Of a stretch of 64,000 nucleotides of DNA, positions 20,017-30,479 are shown piece by piece. Source of the DNA: Polynucleobacter sp. UK-Kesae-W10 (GTDB lineage Bacteria > Pseudomonadota > Gammaproteobacteria > Burkholderiales > Burkholderiaceae); contig NZ_JACVQB010000001.1 in the NCBI RefSeq assembly GCF_018881575.1, positions 48,986 to 112,985 of the forward strand, given 5' to 3'. Within the stretch, counting starts at the first letter, position 1, and each line of letters opens with the position of its first letter. The translations under genes and the position numbers were made by a program. The notes beneath the pieces are model-generated. The model saw nothing but the letters and a program-made list of their open reading frames with translations. It was not told the origin of the DNA and did no database searches.

Positions 20017-22905
20017 ATGAATAACGAAATCAAAATCCGCGGTGCCCGCACCCATAACCTCAAAAACATCAATCTAGACATTCCTAGAGAGAAATTAGTC
20101 GTCTTGACTGGCCTATCCGGTTCCGGCAAAAGCTCGCTTGCTTTTGACACCCTATATGCTGAAGGTCAACGTCGTTACGTCGAGTCTCTCTCTGCATATG
20201 CGCGCCAATTTTTGCAGCTCATGGAAAAGCCAGATGTCGATACGATTGAAGGGCTCTCTCCTGCCATCTCGATTGAGCAAAAAGCGACTAGCCATAACCC
20301 GCGCTCTACTGTCGGTACGGTTACTGAAATTCATGATTACCTGCGCCTCTTGTTTGCTCGTGCTGGTACCCCACATTGCCCAGAACATGATCTGCCGTTA
20401 GAAGCACAAAGCGTTTCACAAATGGTCGACACCGTGTTGTCCATGCCGGAAGATACGAAGCTCATGATTTTGGCTCCTGTGGTCAGTGAGCGCAAAGGTG
20501 AGTTTGTGGATCTCTTTCAGGACCTGCAGGCACAAGGCTTTGTGCGCTTTCGCGTGCGCTCTGGTGGCGGTACTGCCAATGTTGCTAAAGCAGAAATTTT
20601 TGAAGTAGATCAATTACCAGCATTGAAGAAGAATGATAAGCACTCCATTGAAGTGGTGGTAGATCGCATTAAAGTTCGCCCTGATATTCAACAACGTCTT
20701 GCTGAATCATTTGAAACAGCACTGCGTCTAGCGGATGGCAAGGCCATGATTGTGGATATGGATACGGGCAAAGAGATGATTTTCTCGAGCAAGTTTGCTT
20801 GTCCAGTATGTTCGTATTCCCTACAAGAACTTGAACCACGCCTGTTTTCATTTAACAATCCGATGGGCGCCTGCCCCTCCTGCGATGGTCTTGGCCATCA
20901 ATCATTCTTTGATCCTAAGCGCATCGTGGCGCATCCTGATCTTTCTTTGGCCTCAGGAGCAATCAAAGGCTGGGATCGCCGTAATCAGTTTTATTTCAAA
21001 TTGCTACAGACCCTGGCCAAGCATGGCGGTTTTGATGTCGAGAAGCCATTTGAATCACTTTCCAAGAAACAACAAGACCTGATTCTCTTGGGGTCCGGAG
21101 ACATCACTATTCCATTTGAATACATTAATGAGCGCGGTAAAAATAGCATTCGCGAACATGCATTTGAAGGTATTGTTGCCAATTTTGAGCGTCGTTATCG
21201 AGAGACCGATTCCGTAACGGTGCGTGAAGAGCTTTCTCGCTATCAAAACGTCCAAACCTGCCCCGAATGTAATGGCAGTCGTTTGCGTAAGGAAGCACGC
21301 TTTGTTAAAGTCGGCGATAAAAAACAATCCCGCGCCATCTATGAGATCAGTGCACTGCCACTCAAAGAAGCAAAAGAATATTTTGAGTCCCTTGAACTCA
21401 AAGGGGCAAAGCGTGAAATCGCCGATAAGATCGTTAAAGAAATTAGTGCGCGTTTGCGCTTCTTAAATGACGTTGGCTTAGATTACCTCTCTCTAGAGCG
21501 CAGCGCCGACACCTTGTCTGGTGGCGAAGCCCAGCGTATCCGCCTTGCTAGTCAAATTGGTTCTGGCCTAACCGGAGTGATGTACGTATTAGATGAACCC
21601 TCCATTGGCCTTCATCAACGTGATAACGATCGACTGATTGGCACCCTAAAACATTTACGCGATCTTGGTAATAGCGTCTTAGTGGTTGAGCATGACGAGG
21701 ATATGATCCGCGCATCTGACTGGGTGATTGATATTGGTCCAGGAGCTGGCGTACATGGCGGTGAGGTGGTAGCAGAAGGAACGCCTGCGGAAGTAGAAGC
21801 CAATCCAAAGTCTTTAACTGGTGCTTATCTTGCTGGACGTGAAGCCATTGCAGTTCCAGAAAAACGCATTCCAGTGAATGATCGCTTTTTAGAAATCATT
21901 GGAGCGCGCGGCAACAATTTGCAATCGGTACACGCCAAAATTCCAGTCGGCCTATTAACCTGCGTTACCGGCGTCTCCGGCTCTGGAAAATCAACCCTCA
22001 TTAATGACACCTTGCATCATGCAGTGGCACAACACCTTTATGGCTCGAACGCTGAACCAGCAGCCCATGACGCCATTAAAGGCTTAGAGCATTTTGACAA
22101 AGTCATTAGCGTTGACCAATCTCCGATTGGCAGAACCCCACGCTCAAATCCCGCTACCTATACAGGCCTATTCACCCCGATTCGTGAACTCTTTGCTGGT
22201 GTACCAGCATCGCGTGAACGTGGTTATGAAGCCGGGCGCTTCTCTTTCAACGTAAAAGGTGGTCGTTGCGATGCATGCGAAGGTGATGGCGTTCTCAAAG
22301 TGGAAATGCACTTCTTGCCAGACGTCTATGTACCTTGTGATGTCTGTCACGGTAAACGTTACAACCGCGAAACCTTAGACATTCGCTACAAAGGTAAGAA
22401 TATTCACGAAGTGCTCTCGATGACTATTGAGCAAGCCCATGAATTCTTTGAAGCAGTTCCAGTTGTAAAGCGTAAGCTCAAAACACTCTTGGATGTGGGC
22501 CTTGGATATGTGAAGCTGGGGCAAAGCGCTACCACCCTCTCTGGGGGCGAAGCCCAACGCGTCAAGCTTTCTCTTGAACTTTCTAAGCGTGACACGGGCA
22601 GAACCTTATATATCTTGGATGAGCCAACAACCGGCTTACATTTTCATGACATTCAGTTGTTATTGACTGTGATTCAAACATTGAAAAAGCAGGGCAATAC
22701 GATTGTCATCATTGAGCACAACTTGGATGTCATTAAGACTGCCGACTGGATTATTGATCTAGGCCCTAAAGGGGGTGCTGGCGGCGGTCAGATTATTGCT
22801 ACCGGTACGCCCGAGGATGTTGCTAAAAATGAAGTGAGTTTTACTGGTCACTATTTAGCGCCATTACTTACTCGCAAATCTGCTCCTGCCAAGAAAAAGA
22901 AATAA
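20017..22905 (+). CDS. uvrA: Excinuclease ABC subunit A
   Basis: DNA-damage recognition ATPase of nucleotide excision repair. The 962-residue protein carries both ABC ATPase halves: Walker [10 protein letters not shown] at 32-40 and GVSGSGKST in the second half near 655, each with an LSGGEAQR signature, and zinc modules CPVC/CPSCDG in the first half and [17 protein letters not shown] in the second. Length is normal for UvrA and the reading frame is intact. The C-terminus ends in a Lys-rich KKKK tail. No SOS box was recognised in the 37-base gap to the divergent MFS gene, so LexA control is not supported. Confidence 0.98.
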   Translation: MNNEIKIRGARTHNLKNINLDIPREKLVVLTGLSGSGKSSLAFDTLYAEGQRRYVESLSAYARQFLQLMEKPDVDTIEGLSPAISIEQKATSHNPRSTVGTVTEIHDYLRLLFARAGTPHCPEHDLPLEAQSVSQMVDTVLSMPEDTKLMILAPVVSERKGEFVDLFQDLQAQGFVRFRVRSGGGTANVAKAEIFEVDQLPALKKNDKHSIEVVVDRIKVRPDIQQRLAESFETALRLADGKAMIVDMDTGKEMIFSSKFACPVCSYSLQELEPRLFSFNNPMGACPSCDGLGHQSFFDPKRIVAHPDLSLASGAIKGWDRRNQFYFKLLQTLAKHGGFDVEKPFESLSKKQQDLILLGSGDITIPFEYINERGKNSIREHAFEGIVANFERRYRETDSVTVREELSRYQNVQTCPECNGSRLRKEARFVKVGDKKQSRAIYEISALPLKEAKEYFESLELKGAKREIADKIVKEISARLRFLNDVGLDYLSLERSADTLSGGEAQRIRLASQIGSGLTGVMYVLDEPSIGLHQRDNDRLIGTLKHLRDLGNSVLVVEHDEDMIRASDWVIDIGPGAGVHGGEVVAEGTPAEVEANPKSLTGAYLAGREAIAVPEKRIPVNDRFLEIIGARGNNLQSVHAKIPVGLLTCVTGVSGSGKSTLINDTLHHAVAQHLYGSNAEPAAHDAIKGLEHFDKVISVDQSPIGRTPRSNPATYTGLFTPIRELFAGVPASRERGYEAGRFSFNVKGGRCDACEGDGVLKVEMHFLPDVYVPCDVCHGKRYNRETLDIRYKGKNIHEVLSMTIEQAHEFFEAVPVVKRKLKTLLDVGLGYVKLGQSATTLSGGEAQRVKLSLELSKRDTGRTLYILDEPTTGLHFHDIQLLLTVIQTLKKQGNTIVIIEHNLDVIKTADWIIDLGPKGGAGGGQIIATGTPEDVAKNEVSFTGHYLAPLLTRKSAPAKKKK

Positions 22906-22941
22906 CAAAAGCAGAGCTAGTGAAGCGTTTTTAGGATGATC

Positions 22942-24924
22942 TCAGAGTAATTTAGCTTCTGCCAAATCGGTTGCTTCTGAATTGCCTGAGATCACCAAAA
23001 TATCGTTAGCCTCTAAAGTCAATTCTGGCGTCAACACCAACTTGACGTAATCTGCGTTACGGCCCTTGCGACGCACCGCCTGAACGCTAACGCCTTCATT
23101 CTCCAGATGGAGATCTCCAAGGGTTTTTCCAACGGCCTGTGAGTTAGGCAATAAGGTAATGGAATGTAGGCGCCAAGATTCATTGGAGCCAAAATCATCA
23201 TCGCTTGCCCCGCGGAAGTATCCCCGCAATAAGCTATAGCGCTCCTCGCGCGCAGTTGTAATCCGTCGCACCACCTTACGCATGGGGATGCCCATGATTA
23301 ATAAGACGTGCGAAGCGATCATCAAACTGCCCTCAATCAACTCGGGAACGACTTCTGTAGCGCCGGCCGCTTGTAACTTAGCTATATCGGCATCATCTCG
23401 GGTGCGAACCAATACTGTCATGCCTGGTCGCAAATGCTCAACCTGACGAAGTACACGCAAGCTCGCAACCGTATCGGCATAGGTGATGACAACCGTTTTC
23501 GCTCTGGATAAGCCAGCAGCTACTAAATAGTTCTCGCGACTCGCATCACCATAAACAACATTGTCTCCAGCAGCAGCCGCTTCTTTGACGCGATCAGGAT
23601 CCAAGTCCAAAGCAATGTAGGGGATTTTTTCCTGATCTAGCATCCGCGCCAAGCTTTGGCCAGAGCGTCCGAAACCACAAATAATCACATGGTTTTCATT
23701 GCGCACACTCTTAGATGCAACGCGTGTCAATGCGAGTGATTGCAACAGCCATTCATTACTAGAAAAGCGCATCGCAATTCGATCGCTGTATTGAATCAGG
23801 AATGGCGCGCAGAACATAGACAGCAACATGGCAGCAAGTACTGCTTGGCTTAAGGCAGGATCAATTAAGTCCAAGCCATCAATTTGATTTAATAAAACGA
23901 AACCGAATTCACCAGCCTGCGCTAAGCACAAGCCCGTTCTGATGGAGATGCCCGTACTCGAACCAAAGGCCCGAGATAACAAAGCAATCAGACCAAATTT
24001 AAAAATGAGGGGGCCGATTAAGAGCAACACCACCAACATCCACTGCGCATAGATCACGTGGAAATCAAGCAGCATGCCGATCGTAATAAAAAACAGTCCC
24101 AACAACACATCACGAAACGGTTTGACATCCTCTTCGACCTGATGTCGATAAGGCGTTTCAGAAATCAACATGCCTGCCAGAAATGCACCGAGCGCAAGCG
24201 ATAAGCCAAAGTGCTCAGTTAAACCAGCCATACCCAAGACAATCAACAACAAATTGAGCATGAACAACTCTTGTGAGCGAAGCTTGGCCACCAATCTAAA
24301 CCAGCGACTCATGAGCGTTTGCCCAATAAAGAAAATCAGCGCCAGCGCGACTGTAATTTTGATTGAGGCAGTAGTAAGAGCCAAGAAAAGATCTTTAGGA
24401 TTTTTTCCTAAAGAGGGAAGCAAAATTAATAGGAAGACAACCGCTAAATCTTGGAAGAGTAAGATACCGACTACATTGCGACCATGCTCTGTTTCCAACT
24501 CCGATCGATCAGAAATGAGTTTGGTCACAATCGCTGTTGAGGACATGGCTAAAGCACCCCCCAAAGCAATCGCAGCCTGCCACGAAATGGGATACACCCA
24601 ATTCATCAATAAACTGACTGGGACCGCCAGCAACATGGTTAACACGACTTGGCTGCCACCTAGACCGAAAACAATCGTGCGCATAGAACGCAATTTATGA
24701 AGATTGAATTCCAGGCCAATGGAGAACATCAAGAAAACCACCCCAAATTCAGCCAAATACTTGACGGTGGCAGAGTCGTTCGCCAAACCCAGGGCATTAG
24801 GCCCAATCAAGACGCCAATGGCCAAATAGCCCAAAATAGGGGGTAAGCCAAAATAGCGGAAAATAACCACTCCGGCCACACCTGAAGCCAAGAGAATGAG
24901 GGTTAATTGAAGGACTGACGGCAT
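22942..24924 (-). CDS. Kef-type monovalent cation:proton antiporter with RCK domains
   Basis: A 660-residue CPA2-family antiporter. About 12-13 hydrophobic segments span residues 1-385. A Rossmann RCK (TrkA-N) domain begins with VIICGFGRSGQSLARML near 410 and an RCK-C domain occupies about 570-655. This KefB/KefC/YbaL layout suggests potassium efflux controlled by NAD(H) or glutathione adducts; no ancillary KefF or KefG gene is next to it. It is transcribed away from kdsD, and the two ATG codons are separated by just 11 bases, so its promoter must lie inside the kdsD coding region or be very compact. Confidence 0.9.
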   Translation of the reverse strand: MPSVLQLTLILLASGVAGVVIFRYFGLPPILGYLAIGVLIGPNALGLANDSATVKYLAEFGVVFLMFSIGLEFNLHKLRSMRTIVFGLGGSQVVLTMLLAVPVSLLMNWVYPISWQAAIALGGALAMSSTAIVTKLISDRSELETEHGRNVVGILLFQDLAVVFLLILLPSLGKNPKDLFLALTTASIKITVALALIFFIGQTLMSRWFRLVAKLRSQELFMLNLLLIVLGMAGLTEHFGLSLALGAFLAGMLISETPYRHQVEEDVKPFRDVLLGLFFITIGMLLDFHVIYAQWMLVVLLLIGPLIFKFGLIALLSRAFGSSTGISIRTGLCLAQAGEFGFVLLNQIDGLDLIDPALSQAVLAAMLLSMFCAPFLIQYSDRIAMRFSSNEWLLQSLALTRVASKSVRNENHVIICGFGRSGQSLARMLDQEKIPYIALDLDPDRVKEAAAAGDNVVYGDASRENYLVAAGLSRAKTVVITYADTVASLRVLRQVEHLRPGMTVLVRTRDDADIAKLQAAGATEVVPELIEGSLMIASHVLLIMGIPMRKVVRRITTAREERYSLLRGYFRGASDDDFGSNESWRLHSITLLPNSQAVGKTLGDLHLENEGVSVQAVRRKGRNADYVKLVLTPELTLEANDILVISGNSEATDLAEAKLL

Positions 24925-24935
24925 ATACTTACTCG

Positions 24936-25928
24936 ATGATAGCTAAGACTCGTGAACGTACCCTAAAGCTTGCACGCGACACCCTCTCTATTGAGGCTGC
25001 TGCACTGCAAACCATGCGTGATCGCCTTGAGGGTGTTAATGCTGACGCCCTAGTACATGCAGTAGAGCTACTGCATGGCTGCAAAGGCAGGATTGTGGTC
25101 TCTGGAATAGGCAAATCTGGGCACATCGCCCGCAAAATTGCAGCCACCTTTGCCTCCACTGGATCGCCAGCCTTTTTTGTACACCCAGCCGAAGCCAGTC
25201 ATGGTGACCTAGGTATGGTGACTCGGGATGATGTCTTTGTAGCTCTCTCCAACTCTGGCGAAACCGAAGAGTTGCTCACGATTGTTCCAATCGTAAAAAG
25301 AACTGGCGCAAAGTTGATTGCCTTAACAGGCGCTCCGACTTCATCGCTTGCCAAATTAGCAGATGCGCACTTAGATACCAGCGTCGAGAAAGAAGCATGC
25401 CCCCTCAATCTCGCGCCCACCACTAGCACTACCGCTGCACTCGCCATGGGTGATGCTTTAGCGGTTGCCTTATTAGATGCTCGTGGCTTTCAGGCGGAGG
25501 ATTTCATTCGCTCTCACCCAGGCGGTCGTCTGGGTCGCAAACAACTCGCACACGTCAGTGAAGTCATGCGTAGTTTTGAGGACACTCCAAAAATCTCTAT
25601 TACAGCCAATCTACAAGAGGCTCTGCTAGAGATGACTGCCAAGCGTATGGGTATGGTTGTCACGCTAGATGACAAACAAAAAGTCTTTGGAATATTGACA
25701 GATGGTGATTTGCGCCGCTTATTAGAAAAGAGTACTGATTTAAGTGGCATCACTTTACAAAATGCCACCACATCTAGTCCCCGCACTATTCCACCAGAGC
25801 TTTTAGCTGAAGAGGCGATTGAGATGATGGAAAAACATCGCATCAATCACCTAGTAGTTACTGATCCAGACGGTCGTTTACTCGGCGCCTTGAATTTGCA
25901 TGACCTCTTTGCGGCAAAAGTCATTTAA
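24936..25928 (+). CDS. kdsD: Arabinose-5-phosphate isomerase (SIS-CBS)
   Basis: Converts ribulose 5-phosphate to arabinose 5-phosphate, the first committed step to Kdo for lipopolysaccharide. The 330-residue protein has an SIS domain (about 40-175) with VSGIGKSGHIARKIAATFASTG, quoted as GIGKSGHIARKIAATF, and HPAEASHGDLGMV, followed by two CBS domains (about 210-330). Start MIAKTRE matches relatives. It heads the kdsD-kdsC-lptC-lptA-lptB run. The start is only 11 bases from the divergent antiporter start. Confidence 0.96.
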   Translation: MIAKTRERTLKLARDTLSIEAAALQTMRDRLEGVNADALVHAVELLHGCKGRIVVSGIGKSGHIARKIAATFASTGSPAFFVHPAEASHGDLGMVTRDDVFVALSNSGETEELLTIVPIVKRTGAKLIALTGAPTSSLAKLADAHLDTSVEKEACPLNLAPTTSTTAALAMGDALAVALLDARGFQAEDFIRSHPGGRLGRKQLAHVSEVMRSFEDTPKISITANLQEALLEMTAKRMGMVVTLDDKQKVFGILTDGDLRRLLEKSTDLSGITLQNATTSSPRTIPPELLAEEAIEMMEKHRINHLVVTDPDGRLLGALNLHDLFAAKVI

Positions 25929-25951
25929 TCCTCCTCAATTGTTTGAAACAC

Positions 25952-26524
25952 ATGCCTAGCGCCTTTAACGCCCACAATACCAACCCGCTATCCCAGCACC
26001 CACAAGCCTGGGAGCGTGCAGGAAACATCAAGTTGCTCGTACTGGATGTCGACGGCGTACTAACCAACGGTCAGGTATGGATTGGTGCTGACGGCAAAGA
26101 ATCTCTCAAGGCATTTGATATCCAAGACGGACTTGGTATCAAATTGCTAGAGCAATCTGGCATACCGACTGTCATCATCACAGGCAGAAATTCAAAAATG
26201 GTATTAGCGCGTTGTGAAGAATTAGGAATTCAACACGTGCATATGGGCGTTGAAAACAAAGCAATTGCTCTGGCTGAAGTTCTCAAAACCCTCAAACTCA
26301 CATCGAGCGATTGCGCTGTGATGGGTGATGATTGGCCAGATCTTGCGATGATGAAAAATGCAGGTTTAAAAATTGCCCCCGCACAAGCACATGAAGCCGT
26401 TAAAGAATTTGCTCACTTTGTCACCACCAAAGCCGGCGGGAACAGTGCAGTGCGTGAAGTATGTGATTTGATTTTGAAGGCGCAAAATCTCTACGGCCCT
26501 TTGCTGGATAAAGCACGTAACTAA
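25952..26524 (+). CDS. kdsC: 3-deoxy-manno-octulosonate-8-phosphatase KdsC
   Basis: Removes the phosphate from Kdo 8-phosphate. A compact HAD-superfamily enzyme (190 residues from the ATG at 25952) with motif I LVLDVDGVLTNG, motif II ITGRNS and motif III/IV GDDWPDLAMM; it lacks a cap domain, as KdsC does. An in-frame TTG at 25943 would add three residues; neither start has a strong ribosome-binding site. kdsD lies immediately upstream and lptC starts 3 bases after the stop, so synthesis of Kdo and export of finished lipopolysaccharide are coexpressed. Confidence 0.95.
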   Translation: MPSAFNAHNTNPLSQHPQAWERAGNIKLLVLDVDGVLTNGQVWIGADGKESLKAFDIQDGLGIKLLEQSGIPTVIITGRNSKMVLARCEELGIQHVHMGVENKAIALAEVLKTLKLTSSDCAVMGDDWPDLAMMKNAGLKIAPAQAHEAVKEFAHFVTTKAGGNSAVREVCDLILKAQNLYGPLLDKARN

Positions 26525-26527
26525 GCA

Positions 26528-27169
26528 ATGGATTTAAACCCTCAACATATCAAGCTCAGTATTGGGCGCACGCTACTGCGACTCATGCCTTTGATATTGA
26601 TGGGCAGCCTAACACTGGCAACCTTTTGGCTTGTTCAAAAAAATACTCCGCCAGAAAGCTCAATGCTAGAACGCGTTCGCCTGCATGAGCCTGACTACAT
26701 CATTCATGACGGCGCTCTTTCTGCCCTGAATGAACTAGGATCAACCAAATATAGAATTTTGGGCAACAAAGTAACTCACTACGACGATGATGCTTCGATT
26801 GACATCGAGACCCCACGGATGCGCCTCTTTCAACCAGATAAAGCCCCGGTAACCGTGAAATCTAATACCGGCCATTTGGATGGTGACCTCACCGTTTTGG
26901 AATTATTTGATAACGCCTCTATCTTTCGTCCGGCACAAGCAGCCACTGCGACAGAACCTGCAACCCTTCGTATGTTGGCCTCTTCTAGCTATTTCAAGGT
27001 ACTGATCAACGACGACATCATTGAAACTGATAGGCCCATTACCCTAGAGCAGGGGATTTCCATCATGAATTCAACTGAAGGTGGAATTTTTAATAACATC
27101 CAACAAAGCATGACACTCTCAGGACAAGTTAAGGGTCGCATCGAACGTGCCCCTAGAACTGCGCAATAA
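26528..27169 (+). CDS. lptC: LPS export protein LptC
   Basis: Bitopic inner-membrane component of the Lpt bridge, receiving lipopolysaccharide from LptBFG and passing it to LptA. The 213-residue protein has one N-terminal membrane segment (about 17-37, with LRLMPLILMGSLTLATF) and a periplasmic beta-jellyroll. Position between kdsC and lptA makes the assignment firm even though LptC sequences diverge strongly. The start of lptA falls just after its stop. Confidence 0.92.
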   Translation: MDLNPQHIKLSIGRTLLRLMPLILMGSLTLATFWLVQKNTPPESSMLERVRLHEPDYIIHDGALSALNELGSTKYRILGNKVTHYDDDASIDIETPRMRLFQPDKAPVTVKSNTGHLDGDLTVLELFDNASIFRPAQAATATEPATLRMLASSSYFKVLINDDIIETDRPITLEQGISIMNSTEGGIFNNIQQSMTLSGQVKGRIERAPRTAQ

Positions 27170-27173
27170 AATA

Positions 27174-27731
27174 ATGCATATGAGCAACTCTCTCAAGCCA
27201 TGGATTATTTTGTGCGCCCTCACGCTGAGTCATCTCACGTTTGCTGAAAAAGCAGATCAAGACAAACCGATCATCCTCGAAGCAGAAAAAGTTTCAGTGA
27301 ATGATGTTCAACAAAGCTACGATTTAAACGGACAGGTACTGCTGATTAAGGGCAGCATCATTGTGACTGGTGAAGATGGCCATATTCAAGTTGATCCTGA
27401 AGGTTATGAATTTGTTGACGTCAAAGGTAGCCCTGATACCGCTGCCACCTTTAGACAGCGCAGAGAAGGTCCTGCAGATGAATACATGCATGGACGAGGC
27501 ACCCAAGTCAGCTATAACGCCAAAACTGAAGTGCTCACCATTACCGGTGACGCTAGCCTCAAACGCTCTTTGAATATGCAAATGCTTGACCAGCTTCAGG
27601 GTTGGAAAATTGAGTACGACGACATCACAGAACGCTACCGAGTGACACCGCCTGCTAATACAAAGCCAGAAGACCTCCCCTTAGCTAGAGCCATCCTTTC
27701 ACCCAGACGAAAAGCTACACTAGAGAAATGA
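27174..27731 (+). CDS. lptA: Periplasmic LPS transport protein LptA
   Basis: Forms the periplasmic filament that carries lipopolysaccharide to the outer membrane. From the ATG at 27174 the protein has 185 residues with a signal peptide (hydrophobic [16 protein letters not shown], cleavage after FA) and an OstA-like repeat fold containing DDVQQSYD-type and [11 protein letters not shown] strands typical of the family. A GTG at 27147 and an ATG at 27180 are other possible starts; the GTG would put the start inside lptC. lptB overlaps its stop by 4 bases. Confidence 0.92.
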   Translation: MHMSNSLKPWIILCALTLSHLTFAEKADQDKPIILEAEKVSVNDVQQSYDLNGQVLLIKGSIIVTGEDGHIQVDPEGYEFVDVKGSPDTAATFRQRREGPADEYMHGRGTQVSYNAKTEVLTITGDASLKRSLNMQMLDQLQGWKIEYDDITERYRVTPPANTKPEDLPLARAILSPRRKATLEK

Positions 27732-28489
27732 CAACGGATTCCACCAACAACACCGCCACGCTCAGTGCCCATAATTTACAAAAGCGCTATGGCTCAAGAA
27801 CCGTTGTGCGGGATGTTTCCGTTCAAGTGAAATGCGGCGAAGTCGTTGGACTATTAGGTCCGAATGGTGCTGGCAAAACAACTTCTTTCTACATGATTGT
27901 TGGCCTGGTTCCACTCGATGGCGGTCGCATCATCCTAGATGGAACGGATATCACCCACTTGCCCATTCATGAGCGCGCCCGCATGGGCTTGTCATACTTA
28001 CCTCAAGAAGCCTCTGTTTTTAGAAAACTGAATGTCGCTGAAAATATCCAAGCCGTACTTGAGCTTCAGGTTCAAGGCGGAAAGCCATTATCCAAAGGGG
28101 AAATCGCTGATCGCTTAGATGAGCTCTTAGGCGAACTCCAAATTAGTCATTTACGAAACAATCCAGCCTTATCGCTTTCTGGTGGCGAACGCCGTCGCGT
28201 TGAGATTGCCAGAGCACTAGCCTCTCAACCAAAATTCATCTTGTTGGACGAGCCATTTGCAGGCGTTGACCCTATTGCTGTTGGGGAGATTCAACGTATT
28301 GTTCGCTTTTTACGTGACCGTCAGATTGGCGTCCTCATTACCGACCATAACGTTCGGGAGACCTTGGGCATCTGTGATCACGCCTACATCATTAGCGAGG
28401 GAAGCGTGCTGGCAGAAGGTAAGCCTGATCAAATTATTCAAAACGATGCCGTACGCAGAGTCTATCTGGGCGAAAACTTCCGCATGTAA
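27728..28489 (+). CDS. lptB: LPS export ABC ATPase LptB
   Basis: ATPase of the LptBFG complex in the cytoplasm. The 253-residue protein has Walker [10 protein letters not shown] at 44-52, the signature [12 protein letters not shown] near 150 and Walker [14 protein letters not shown] near 170. It overlaps lptA by four bases (ATGA). In most relatives rpoN follows directly; here 182 bases separate its stop from hpf and no rpoN is present. Confidence 0.97.
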   Translation: MTTDSTNNTATLSAHNLQKRYGSRTVVRDVSVQVKCGEVVGLLGPNGAGKTTSFYMIVGLVPLDGGRIILDGTDITHLPIHERARMGLSYLPQEASVFRKLNVAENIQAVLELQVQGGKPLSKGEIADRLDELLGELQISHLRNNPALSLSGGERRRVEIARALASQPKFILLDEPFAGVDPIAVGEIQRIVRFLRDRQIGVLITDHNVRETLGICDHAYIISEGSVLAEGKPDQIIQNDAVRRVYLGENFRM

Positions 28490-28671
28490 GCGGGATCAGG
28501 ATTTGCCCGAATTTCATTAATAAAAATGCTTTCCCTCTTGGTTTTCGGCAAATTCGCTGATACGCTGGAGGCTCATGGTTCACTTTCCAAAAAAAACTGC
28601 TAAATCTTCATAGGGGCTAACTGCGCACCCCGGGTGTTCGCCTGCGCACGCTTTGATAAAAGGAGTTGCTA
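28490..28671. promoter_or_regulatory. lptB-hpf intergenic region with paired TGCGCAC sites
   Basis: This 182-base gap takes the place of rpoN in related genomes. Six-frame reading shows no remnant of a sigma-54 coding sequence. It holds two direct copies of TGCGCAC (28622-28628 and 28643-28649) 21 bases apart, the first inside a possible hairpin (GCGCACC, loop CCG, GGTG then CGC). A good AAAGGAG ribosome-binding site precedes hpf. A promoter for hpf is likely here but none stands out. Confidence 0.5.
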
Positions 28672-28995
28672 ATGAATTTAAAAATTAATAGCCGTCATGT
28701 CGAAGTTACCCCAGCCATGCGTACGCACCTGGAGGCCGGCTTAGCTAAAATTCGTAAGCACTTCGACCACGTGATTGACGCTTCTGCCTTTTTGGTCGTC
28801 GACAATGCCAAGGAAAAGGATCTGCGTCAAAGCGCTGAGATCACCATTCACCTCAAAGGCAAGGAATTATTTGCCGAAGCCCACAACGCAGACCTATATC
28901 ACGCCATGGATGCCGTGGTCGACAAACTGGAGCGTCAGGTTGTTAAACACAAAGAAAAAATCCAAGATCACCATCACGAAAAGCATTTTGAGTGA
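28672..28995 (+). CDS. hpf: Ribosome hibernation-promoting factor (short HPF)
   Basis: A 107-residue ribosome-associated protein that stabilises inactive 100S ribosomes or protects 70S in stationary phase. It has the sigma-54 modulation/S30EA fold: MNLKINSRHVEVTPAMRTHLE at the start, quoted as NLKINSRHVEVTPAMR, and AHNADLYHAMDAVVDKLERQV in the second half, with a His/Lys-rich tail. Short form without the long C-terminal dimerisation domain. The ATG at 28672 has AGGAG 7 bases upstream; a TTG two codons earlier is unlikely. Confidence 0.96.
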   Translation: MNLKINSRHVEVTPAMRTHLEAGLAKIRKHFDHVIDASAFLVVDNAKEKDLRQSAEITIHLKGKELFAEAHNADLYHAMDAVVDKLERQVVKHKEKIQDHHHEKHFE

Positions 28996-29028
28996 TTACC
29001 CCCGTCAGGACACCTATAATCATTTGTA

Positions 29029-29490
29029 ATGAATGCCCTGACCAATCTTTTTACTCCTGACTGCATTGCATTAGATAACCCAGCCAAAAACCGGGCTGAT
29101 GCATTTGCAGCTGCAGGAGCACTCTTTGCCAAGAAAATCGGCATTGACTCAAACGCAGTTGTGGAATTCCTGAACGCGCGTGAAGATCTCGGCTCAACCG
29201 CACTAGGAGCGGGTGTTGCAATCCCTCACGGGCGGGTTAAAGGCTTAAAGCAACCTGCCGCTGCCTTTATGAAACTCAAGGATCCTATTGAATTTGCTGC
29301 GCCCGATGGCGAGCCTGTTTCTATCTTGATTTTTTTATTGGTCCCTGAAAAAGCCACGCAACAGCATCTAGAGATTCTTTCCTCTATTGCCCAACTCTTA
29401 TCTGACTCAGATACGCGTAGTACCCTAACTTCTGCGCATGACCCAGAAAAGGTTTGTGAGCTACTTCAACAGTGGGGTCCAGCTAAGTGA
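29029..29490 (+). CDS. ptsN: Nitrogen-regulatory PTS EIIA (PtsN)
   Basis: EIIA-Ntr phosphoacceptor at the end of the regulatory phosphotransfer chain. The 153-residue protein has the conserved phosphorylation site His67 in GVAIPHGRV. In characterised bacteria it controls potassium transport and stress responses according to its phosphorylation state. It overlaps hprK by one base (TGATG). The donors HPr and EI are encoded near 62 kb of the window, so the chain is complete in this region. Confidence 0.95.
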   Translation: MNALTNLFTPDCIALDNPAKNRADAFAAAGALFAKKIGIDSNAVVEFLNAREDLGSTALGAGVAIPHGRVKGLKQPAAAFMKLKDPIEFAAPDGEPVSILIFLLVPEKATQQHLEILSSIAQLLSDSDTRSTLTSAHDPEKVCELLQQWGPAK

Positions 29491-30476
29491 TGACGCAACC
29501 CCTCCTGCTAGATGGCGTAACCGCACAGCAGATTTTTGACGACAATGTTTCTGATCTAAAACTTTCTTGGATCGGCGGTCTTGAAGGTGCAGACCGAACC
29601 TTCCCGCCAGAAGCAGTCAAAGCAGCTGCAGCCAGTTCTGACCTAGTAGGTCACTTGAATTTGATTCACCCAAGCCGTATCCAAATTTTTGGCGAGCAAG
29701 AGGTTGACTATCATGCTGCGCTTGAGCCCAAGCAGAAACAAGAGCAAATTGCGAGCCTGATTTCTAAAACGCCGCCTTGCGTGATTGTGGCTGATGGTAA
29801 AGCTGCCGATCCAGATCTACAGCTTTTTTGCCAACGCTCTTCTACACCCCTCTTTACAACCGCGATCTCTGCTGCGGAAGTCATTGACCACCTACGCACT
29901 TACTTAACCAAAATTGGCGCCCCACAAATTACGATGCACGGGGTATTTATGGATATTTTGGGTTTAGGCGTTTTACTTACCGGTGAATCCGGCCTTGGTA
30001 AAAGTGAATTGGGTTTGGAATTAATTTCTCGTGGGCATGGCTTAGTAGCTGACGATGCGGTTGATTTTGCGCGCCTGGGGCCGGACTACATTGAAGGTCG
30101 TTGCCCAGTGATCTTGCGTAACCTTTTAGAGGTACGCGGGTTGGGCCTGCTCGATATCCGTACTATTTTTGGCGAGACTGCTGTCCGTCGCAAACTAAAG
30201 TTACGCCTGATTGTCCAACTGGTTCGCAGAACCGATGGTGAGTTTGAGCGCCTGCCATTAGAGGCACAACACATCGATGTACTTGGTATCCCTATTCGTA
30301 CCGTCAAAATCCAAGTGGCTGCTGGCCGCAACTTGGCCGTTCTGGTAGAAGCTGCCGTCCGAAATACGATTTTGCAATTACGCGGCATTGATACGCTGAA
30401 AGAATTCATTGAGCGCCAGCGCGTTCAAATGAATGCAGAGGCCGACTCAATCAAGTCCCAAGGTCGTCTACTTTAA
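29490..30476 (+). CDS. hprK: HPr kinase/phosphorylase
   Basis: Phosphorylates HPr on serine 46 and can reverse this. The 328-residue protein has the diagnostic P-loop GESGLGKSE at 165-173, the preceding [15 protein letters not shown] and the following [12 protein letters not shown]. The C-terminal signature with [14 protein letters not shown] is also present. The start ATG at 29490 overlaps the ptsN stop (TGATG); a GTG one codon earlier is less likely. rapZ starts 3 bases after its stop. Its likely substrate is the HPr at 62.5 kb, which keeps Ser46. Confidence 0.96.
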   Translation: MTQPLLLDGVTAQQIFDDNVSDLKLSWIGGLEGADRTFPPEAVKAAAASSDLVGHLNLIHPSRIQIFGEQEVDYHAALEPKQKQEQIASLISKTPPCVIVADGKAADPDLQLFCQRSSTPLFTTAISAAEVIDHLRTYLTKIGAPQITMHGVFMDILGLGVLLTGESGLGKSELGLELISRGHGLVADDAVDFARLGPDYIEGRCPVILRNLLEVRGLGLLDIRTIFGETAVRRKLKLRLIVQLVRRTDGEFERLPLEAQHIDVLGIPIRTVKIQVAAGRNLAVLVEAAVRNTILQLRGIDTLKEFIERQRVQMNAEADSIKSQGRLL

Positions 30477-30479
30477 GTT

